The notes under the pieces: model-generated
Told to the model about the DNA's origin: nothing
The model's input: only the letters and a program-made list of their open reading frames with translations
Database searches by the model: none
Position numbers and translations under genes: made by a program
Source of the DNA: Haloarcula rubra
GTDB taxonomy: Archaea; Halobacteriota; Halobacteria; Halobacteriales; Haloarculaceae
NCBI RefSeq assembly: GCF_019599465.1
Contig: NZ_RKLR01000001.1
Location: 620,001-684,000, forward strand
Length of the DNA: 64,000 nt
Reading direction: 5' to 3'
Shown here: in pieces, positions 58,686-64,000 of the stretch
How positions within the stretch are numbered: position 1 is the stretch's first letter
Layout of the letters: every line of letters begins with the position of its first letter

Positions 58686-59458
58686 CCGACGACGCGGACC
58701 GGACCGTCTCGGTCGTCGTCCCGTACAGTCCGAGATACACGCCCGCTGAGATGCTCGAAGAGGCGAAGGCGACCGTCGCCGCCCAGACGGTGCCGACCGA
58801 ACTGGTCGTCGTCGACGACGTGGATACGGGACCGGCCGACGCTCGCAACGCCGGCCTCGACCGCGCCGAGACGCGCTACGTCGCGTTCCTCGACGCCGAC
58901 GACCTCTGGGAACCGGACAAACTCGAACGCCAACTGGAACGGGTGGCCGAGACGGGTGCGGGCCTCTGTCTGGCAGGCGACCCGATGTCGAGAGACGAGT
59001 TCGTCTACGAGGCGTTCGTCGGCGACCTGGACGAGGTCACGTCGGCCATCCTCGTCGACACCGACCGGGTCGGCGTCCGGTTCGAGGGGTCGCTCCGCCG
59101 CGGCGAGGACACCCTGTACGTCCTCGAAGCCGCGACGGCGGCCGGCGTCTGCTTCTGTCCGGACCTGTTCACCCGTCGACACCACGACCGGAGCATGATG
59201 GCGTCGGGGATGCCGGTCGACGAGTACCTCGAACAGGCCAAACGCTTCGGCTATCTGGTCGACCAGCGGGTGCCGGCGGCCCACCCGTACACCGACATCT
59301 ACTACGTCCAGTTGTTCACGACCGTCGGGCGGGCCTACCACCGAGAGGGCGAGTACGACCGCGCCGTCGCCTACTTCATGCGGGCGCTCCGCATCTCGCC
59401 CCACCCGTCGACGGCCCTCGCGCTGGTGCGGACGCTGGTCGCACGGGTGATGCCGTGA
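58682..59458 (+). CDS. family 2 glycosyltransferase, small
   Basis: This encodes 258 residues from a GTG that overlaps the previous stop. VSVVVPYSPRYTPAEMLEEA begins the GT-A fold and VAFLDADDLWEPDKLERQLE is the DxD-type region. The C-terminal 90 residues (AAHPYTDIYYVQLFTTVGRA and following) resemble a helical repeat that may bind an acceptor. It completes the second GT4-GT2 pair in the operon. Confidence 0.88.
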   Translation: MTDDADRTVSVVVPYSPRYTPAEMLEEAKATVAAQTVPTELVVVDDVDTGPADARNAGLDRAETRYVAFLDADDLWEPDKLERQLERVAETGAGLCLAGDPMSRDEFVYEAFVGDLDEVTSAILVDTDRVGVRFEGSLRRGEDTLYVLEAATAAGVCFCPDLFTRRHHDRSMMASGMPVDEYLEQAKRFGYLVDQRVPAAHPYTDIYYVQLFTTVGRAYHREGEYDRAVAYFMRALRISPHPSTALALVRTLVARVMP

Positions 59459-59507
59459 TGGTGGCCGACAGTCCCGGACCCGCGCTATCGCTCGAACGGA
59501 CCCGACG

Positions 59508-60980
59508 ATGACACGAGACGCCGACCGACCCGTCGAGTCCGTCGGCCGGCCGACGATGCCCCGGAAGTTGAACTTCGCGAGAGCGGGGGGCCTCCTGTTG
59601 GCGCTGGAACTCGTCGGCGTCGTCGTCGGGTTCGGGTCGACGGTGTACTTCGCGGGTGCGCTCGGCGCGACGGCGCTCGGCGTGTTCTTCCTGTTCGAGG
59701 CCGTGCTGAGTACGCTCGGTACGTTCGCCGACTTCGGCATCAACGGGGCCGTCGAGAAACGCATCAGCGAGGGCGGGGACGCCGACGCGATTCTCGCGGC
59801 GGCGCTCCTCCTGAAAGGGGGGCTCCTGCTGGGGCTCGCGGCCCTCGTCGTCCCGTTCCGGGGCGTGGTGAACGGCTACGTCGGCGCTCGGGTGGTGGTC
59901 CCGCTACTGGTCGCCGCCGTGCTGTACCAGTTGTCGATGCTGACCGTCCACGTCCTCCGCGCGGAGTTGCGCGCCGACGAGACGGCCGTCCTCCAGTTCT
60001 TGCGGCTGGCGACGTACGTCGTCGTCGCCGTCGCCCTCGTCCAGTTCGGTGCCGGTGTGATGGCGCTGGTCTACGGCCTCGTCGCGGGCTACGTCGTGTT
60101 GCTGGCTGCCGGCGTCGTCCGGATGGAGACTGGACTGGCCCGGCCCTCGGTCCGGCACTTGCGGACGCTCGTCGACTACGCGAAGTTCAACGGCGTCTGG
60201 GGACTCGGCGGCCACGTCTACAACACCATGGACATCCTCGTCGTCGGTCTGTTCCTCTCCGGAGCCCACGTCGCCAGTTACGAACTCGCGTGGCGGGTGA
60301 CGGTGATGACCGGCATCGTCGGCGGCGTCGTCGCGAACACCGTCTTCGCCCAGATGAGCGCGTGGGACGCCGGCGGCGAACGAGAACGCATCGCGCCGAC
60401 GGTCCGTGACGGACTGGCCGCGTCGCTCGTCCTCGTGATTCCGGCCTTCGTCGGGGTCGCGCTGCTCTCCGAGCAGATACTCGGCCTCGTCTTCGGGCCG
60501 GAGTTCCTGCTGGCGACGGCGGCGTTCGTCGTGCTGATGGGCGAGAAACTAGTCGCCGCCGTCAACAACGTCTTCGACGCGGCGGTCCGGGCCGTCGACC
60601 GGCCCGACGTCGGGGCGTACGCGACGGTGGCGTCGCTGACGCTCAACGTCGTCCTGAACTTCCTGCTAGTGCCCCGGTACGGCCTCGTCGGGGCCGCCGT
60701 GGCCACCGGGACGGCGATGGCGGTCAACACCCTCGTCCTCGGCGGGTTCCTCCGGCGCATCGTCCCGCTCTCGTTCCCGACGGGCGTCGTCGCGTGGTGT
60801 GCCGGCGCGGCGGCGGTGATGGGCGGCGTGTTGGTCGTCGCCGGCACCGTCGCGCCGGCGACGCTCCCCGGCCTCGTCGCGCAGGTGCTGCTGGGCGGGG
60901 TCGTCTACGGCGCCGTCGTCCTCGCCTCGCCCTCGCTCCGGGCGAAACTGCTGACGACGGTCCGGCAGTTCGGGGCGTGA
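59508..60980 (+). CDS. polysaccharide flippase (Wzx/MATE-like)
   Basis: This encodes 490 residues with about 14 membrane helices, the polysaccharide biosynthesis/MurJ-like (MOP) fold. FGSTVYFAGALGATALGVFF and FGINGAVEKRISEGG are typical N-terminal elements, and LVPRYGLVGAAVATGTAMAV is a conserved C-terminal one. It would flip the lipid-linked glycan made by the adjacent glycosyltransferases. The start lies 50 bases after the previous gene. Confidence 0.92.
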   Translation: MTRDADRPVESVGRPTMPRKLNFARAGGLLLALELVGVVVGFGSTVYFAGALGATALGVFFLFEAVLSTLGTFADFGINGAVEKRISEGGDADAILAAALLLKGGLLLGLAALVVPFRGVVNGYVGARVVVPLLVAAVLYQLSMLTVHVLRAELRADETAVLQFLRLATYVVVAVALVQFGAGVMALVYGLVAGYVVLLAAGVVRMETGLARPSVRHLRTLVDYAKFNGVWGLGGHVYNTMDILVVGLFLSGAHVASYELAWRVTVMTGIVGGVVANTVFAQMSAWDAGGERERIAPTVRDGLAASLVLVIPAFVGVALLSEQILGLVFGPEFLLATAAFVVLMGEKLVAAVNNVFDAAVRAVDRPDVGAYATVASLTLNVVLNFLLVPRYGLVGAAVATGTAMAVNTLVLGGFLRRIVPLSFPTGVVAWCAGAAAVMGGVLVVAGTVAPATLPGLVAQVLLGGVVYGAVVLASPSLRAKLLTTVRQFGA

Positions 60981-60983
60981 CCC

Positions 60984-62951
60984 CTAGCCGGTGGCGTTCG
61001 CCGCCGTGGTGCCGTTCTGGCCGTAGAGGCCGCGGAACCCGTCGGAACTGTGGTACACCCGGACGGAGTCGGTGGCGTACACGACGTTCGACCGCGCCTC
61101 CGTCGCGGCGAACCGCTCCTCTGAGAGCGTGAAGACGTTCTGCTCGCTACTTCGGAGACTCAGACCGAGCGCGACGAGGTGGTCGGTCCAGCGGTCGCGC
61201 ACCACGACGAAGTCGGCCTCGGTCCGTAACCCGTCCGGCCGGGCGCGGAGGACCCGCGTGGCGTTGTAGTCCGCCGTCTCGAAGGCGCGGTTGGTCACCT
61301 TGTCGGTGGCGACGTCGTCGGAGCCGTACGTCTCGACGAACCCGGCGGTGGTCCCGACAGCCCGGAACTCGGCGTCGGTCATCGACACCTGCTCGCGGCG
61401 CTCGTCGGTGTAGACGCCCGCCACGTCGTCGGCCGTGAGGACGGTGAACGCCGTCGCACCGCCGAGCGATGCCACCAGCAGGAGCGCGACGGCGACGTAC
61501 CGGCCGTCGACGGCGAGTGCCCGGCGGAGGCCGACGGCGAGCGGGAACACCGCGACGAGCGTCACGACGAACTTCAGTCGCTCTAGCTGCGGGACGGGAA
61601 TCGGCAGCGGGAGCAGCAGTCCCGACAGACCGAGGCCCGTGACAGCGAGCGTGAAGCCACGTCGGTACCGCCCGAGGTGGTCCAGCAGTTCGTACGCCGC
61701 GAGCAACAGGAGGGCCCCGAGGCCGGCGGCGTAGACGCCCGTCGGCGTCAGCAGCCACTGGACCGCCCGCTCGACGCTGTCGCCGGGCAGCGTGACGCCG
61801 TAGGTGTACAGTTGCGCGGGCGGGACCGTCGCCACGTCGAACAGGACGCCCAGCGACAGTTCGACGATGCCGACGACGATGAGGCTGGGCGAGTACGACC
61901 AGTACGCGAGCAGGAGCGCCCCGCCGACGACGCCGGGGAACAGCCACCGGTACCGCAGCGTCGGCCAGCGGCCACCCGAGACGGACGGGAGGAGGTACGG
62001 GCGTGCGAGCACGACCGGAAGGGCCGCGGCCGCGACCCCGGCGAACAGCAGGTACGTCAGGTGGTGCGTGACGACCATCGTCCCGACGAGGAGGAGGACG
62101 AACACCGAGAGGCGGCGGTAGGTCCGTTCGTCGCCGGCGTCGAGTACCCGGCTGTTGACGTAGATGGCGACGAGCAGGAGGACCGACGCCAGCGCCTGCG
62201 GGTAGAAGTACAGCGCGTGGTAGCTGAAGAACTCCAGCACGACGACCGAGAGGGCGGCCGTCAGCCCCAGTCGCGTCGACCCGAACACCGACGCGCCGAG
62301 GAGGTACGCGAGCGGGACGACCAGCGTGAACAGCAGGACGCCGGTCAGGGCCAGCGCGTCGTACGCGCCGAGGCGGGTGAGGTGCGTGACCGCACCGACG
62401 AGGAAGTGAAAGACCGGGTAGAGGTCGTACCCGTGGGGGATGGCCGTCGTGTAGCGGGCCGAGAGTAGCGTGTCGACGGCGGCGACGTGGGCGAAGGTGT
62501 CGGTGCCGCCGAAGTAGAACCCGGTCGTGAGGTACTTGCCGAGACGGCCCGCGAGAAAGAGCGCCGAGAGCTGTGTCACGACGGCTGGGACGGACGGTTC
62601 GGCCCGTATCTGCAGGGCGACCAGCAGGAGCCCGAGCGGCAGGACGACGGCGAACGGGAGCAGGCGCGACCCGAGGAGCGCCGTGGCGACGACGGCCCCG
62701 CCGGCGAGGGCGAGGACGACTTTCGTCACCACGCTGGCCGGGACGTGGCTACTGGCGTCGGGGAACCCGCCACGGGAGGCGAAAAAGAGCGCCAGCGCGA
62801 CGACGGCGCCGACGAGCGTGAATCCGGCCCGGAGGAGCGTCGGCCGCCCCAGCAGGTCGAGCGCGTACAGCGACGACAGTCCCGCGGCCGCCAGTAGACA
62901 GACGGCGATGGGGACGTACTCGGCGCGGCGGAGGGTCGGAGCGGAGACCAT
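60984..62951 (-). CDS. large multi-spanning membrane protein with an external domain
   Basis: This encodes 655 residues. About 14 hydrophobic helices cover residues 12-500, followed by a C-terminal extracytoplasmic domain of about 150 residues. GGTDTFAHVAAVDTLL and LYPVFHFLVGAVTHL carry Asp and His residues in loops, in the way of GT-C glycosyltransferases, but I do not see the classic WWDYG of AglB. A glycosyltransferase or surface-polymer role is plausible from context. It is convergent with the flippase, the stops three bases apart. Confidence 0.75.
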   Translation of the reverse strand: MVSAPTLRRAEYVPIAVCLLAAAGLSSLYALDLLGRPTLLRAGFTLVGAVVALALFFASRGGFPDASSHVPASVVTKVVLALAGGAVVATALLGSRLLPFAVVLPLGLLLVALQIRAEPSVPAVVTQLSALFLAGRLGKYLTTGFYFGGTDTFAHVAAVDTLLSARYTTAIPHGYDLYPVFHFLVGAVTHLTRLGAYDALALTGVLLFTLVVPLAYLLGASVFGSTRLGLTAALSVVVLEFFSYHALYFYPQALASVLLLVAIYVNSRVLDAGDERTYRRLSVFVLLLVGTMVVTHHLTYLLFAGVAAAALPVVLARPYLLPSVSGGRWPTLRYRWLFPGVVGGALLLAYWSYSPSLIVVGIVELSLGVLFDVATVPPAQLYTYGVTLPGDSVERAVQWLLTPTGVYAAGLGALLLLAAYELLDHLGRYRRGFTLAVTGLGLSGLLLPLPIPVPQLERLKFVVTLVAVFPLAVGLRRALAVDGRYVAVALLLVASLGGATAFTVLTADDVAGVYTDERREQVSMTDAEFRAVGTTAGFVETYGSDDVATDKVTNRAFETADYNATRVLRARPDGLRTEADFVVVRDRWTDHLVALGLSLRSSEQNVFTLSEERFAATEARSNVVYATDSVRVYHSSDGFRGLYGQNGTTAANATG

Positions 62952-63010
62952 CGGGGTTCGTTGTGGCCCCTTTCGCTGGTGACGGCAAAAGTGTTGCAGT
63001 CGCGGACTAA

Positions 63011-63018
63011 GCTTAACC
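63011..63018 (+). promoter_or_regulatory. TATA-like box of the halocyanin gene
   Basis: GCTTAACC is centred 27 bp before the ATG at 63041. Confidence 0.5.
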
Positions 63019-63040
63019 TACTGGCGAGCGTCTGGTCCGT

Positions 63041-63457
63041 ATGTACAGACGGACGGTACTGCGGTTGGGTGGGGCGGGAGTGGTCGGCGCGCTGGCCGGG
63101 TGTGGCGGGTCGAGCGACGCCGGCGACGACGGACCGAGCGAGACGCGCGTCGCGATGACCGACGACCTCGTGTTCGACCCGAAGGAGGTGACGGTCGCCG
63201 TCGGCGACACCGTAGTCTGGGAGACGACGGGGTCGGTGGCCCACAGCGCCACCGCGTACGAGGCCGACCTGCCCGACGGTGCCGCCTACTTCGCCTCCGG
63301 CGACTTCGACAGCGAGTCGGCCGCCCGGCAGGCCTACCCCGACGGCAGCGTGGGGTCGGGCGAGACGTACCGCCACACGTTCGAGACGGCCGGCGAGTAC
63401 CCCTACTTCTGCATCCCCCACGAGTCGGGGATGCGCGGCACCGTCGTCGTGGAGTGA
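63041..63457 (+). CDS. halocyanin (blue copper) Tat lipoprotein
   Basis: This encodes 138 residues. A Tat-type lipoprotein signal (MYRRTVLRLGGAGVVGALAG, C21) is followed by an acidic linker and one plastocyanin-like domain. The type I copper ligands are H68, C124, H127 and M131 (VAHSA; YFCIPHESGM). Halocyanins carry electrons at the outer face of the membrane, for example to a terminal oxidase. It stands alone among glycan genes. It is a likely single-domain relative of the tandem halocyanin at 22259-23455. Confidence 0.93.
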   Translation: MYRRTVLRLGGAGVVGALAGCGGSSDAGDDGPSETRVAMTDDLVFDPKEVTVAVGDTVVWETTGSVAHSATAYEADLPDGAAYFASGDFDSESAARQAYPDGSVGSGETYRHTFETAGEYPYFCIPHESGMRGTVVVE

Positions 63458-63482
63458 GTGGGCGAGAGGGCCCCGTGGCCTC

Positions 63483-64000
63483 TCAGCCCAGATAGTCGGC
63501 GAGGCCGTCCTCCAGCGCCACAGTGGGTTCGTACCCCAGTCGCTCGCGGGCCTTCCCGACGTCGGCGACGCTCTCGCGGATGTCGCCCCGTCGTGGCTCG
63601 ACGCTCGTTATCTCGGCGTCGGGCGCGACCCGGTCCCGAATCGTCTCGGCGACGGTCCAGATGGTCGTGCCCGTCCCGGTGCCGACGTTGAACGCCTCGC
63701 CCGTCGCGTCGGTGGTGGCCGCCAGCAGGTTCGCCTGCACCACGTCCGCGACGTTGACGAAGTCCCGTGTCTGCTGGCCGTCGCCCTGCACGGTGAGGGG
63801 GCCGCCGCTGCGGGCCTGTTCGGTGAACGCGGTGATGGCGCCGGCGTAGTCCCCGCCGGACTGGCGCGGTCCGTAGACGTTGAAGTAGCGGAGCGCGACC
63901 GTCGGCAGGTCGTAGAGGTCGGCGTACAGCCGACAGTAGTGGTCGCCAGAGAGCTTCTCTAGCCCGTACGGTGACGAGGGCTGTTTCGGTGCCGTCTCGG
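63483..64000 (-). CDS. NAD-dependent epimerase/dehydratase, N-terminus beyond the window
   Basis: About 172 residues of the C-terminal half are visible and the frame stays open to the window edge. PYGLEKLSGDHYCRLYADLY carries the catalytic YxxxK, and RYFNVYGPRQS is the extended-SDR signature. RDFVNVADVVQANLLA and EAFNVGTGTGTTIW follow. It is probably a UDP-sugar 4-epimerase or 4,6-dehydratase-like enzyme that supplies the nearby glycosyltransferases. Confidence 0.9.
   Translation of the reverse strand, partial: ETAPKQPSSPYGLEKLSGDHYCRLYADLYDLPTVALRYFNVYGPRQSGGDYAGAITAFTEQARSGGPLTVQGDGQQTRDFVNVADVVQANLLAATTDATGEAFNVGTGTGTTIWTVAETIRDRVAPDAEITSVEPRRGDIRESVADVGKARERLGYEPTVALEDGLADYLG

Noticed and set aside
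1-64000. CRISPR arrays, insertion sequences, integrases or a replication origin
   Set aside because: I saw no regularly spaced direct repeats, no transposase motifs, no tyrosine recombinase and no orc1/cdc6 gene or origin-like repeats in the window.

Overview
The window is a stretch of chromosome from a halophilic archaeon (class Halobacteria). The evidence is consistent throughout: very GC-rich coding DNA, acidic proteins rich in Asp and Glu, leaderless genes with a TATA-like box about 25-29 bp before the start codon and no ribosome binding site, Tat-dependent lipoproteins, halocyanins, a cdrS-ftsZ2 division locus, a Rio2 kinase and HTH_10 (Bat-type) regulators. The genus cannot be fixed from the sequence alone; a Haloarcula-like relative is only a guess. 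The DNA looks like ordinary, densely packed chromosome. I found no insertion sequence, integrase, CRISPR array or replication origin.

Layout. 0-6.3 kb: the end of an HTH_10 regulator, a YihY/BrkB membrane protein, an AstE/AspA-type deacylase, an aldo/keto reductase, a class V aminotransferase and tRNA-Tyr(GUA). 6.3-10.0 kb: the cell-division locus, with a zinc-finger protein, a ribbon-helix-helix/zinc-ribbon protein (CdrL-like), cdrS, ftsZ2, and then the tRNA thiolation protein NcsA. 10-17 kb: housekeeping and unknown genes (DUF4442, an alpha/beta hydrolase, DUF2332, CopD-like, a methyltransferase, endonuclease IV, a lipoate ligase). 17-27 kb: respiration, with an HTH_10 regulator divergent from a stand-alone nuoCD fusion, a ba3-type oxidase operon (tandem halocyanin-membrane fusion, CuA subunit II, subunit I, accessory membrane protein), and a divergent copper-handling operon (small membrane protein, SafE/TauE-like protein, CcoI/FixI-like P1B-ATPase). 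27-31 kb: an overlapping msrA-thioesterase-dioxygenase-esterase operon that converges on a KhtTU-like K+/H+ antiporter pair, which reads as an electrophile and oxidant defence block.

31-43 kb: a secreted beta-helix protein, a DUF1328 micro-membrane protein, a DabA-DabB inorganic-carbon transporter, an unexplained structured region that may encode a non-coding RNA, an Lrp/AsnC regulator, Rio2, a cupin, DUF4396, a Nudix hydrolase and a BioF2-type acyltransferase. 43-64 kb: sugar and cell-surface glycan functions. These are a Gfo/Idh/MocA oxidoreductase, two SDR epimerases (the last cut by the window edge), a sugar dehydrogenase lipoprotein, glmU-like and glmS, a two-LamG Tat lipoprotein with a beta-helix spike protein, a beta-propeller protein related to glycan transferases, five glycosyltransferases including a tandemly duplicated GT4-GT2 module, a flippase, a large multi-spanning membrane protein and a halocyanin lipoprotein.

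How it fits together. Glucosamine synthesis and nucleotide-sugar activation (GlmS, GlmU-like), NAD-dependent sugar modification, cytoplasmic glycosyltransferases and a flippase form a plausible route to an exported surface glycan. The oxidase and copper genes form a terminal-oxidase assembly unit in which halocyanins would pass electrons to CuA. The items most worth a second look are the perfect palindrome at the cdrS-ftsZ2 promoter, the tandem halocyanin fused to two membrane helices, the archaeal DabAB pair with all zinc ligands conserved, and the hairpin-rich region at about 37.19-37.40 kb.
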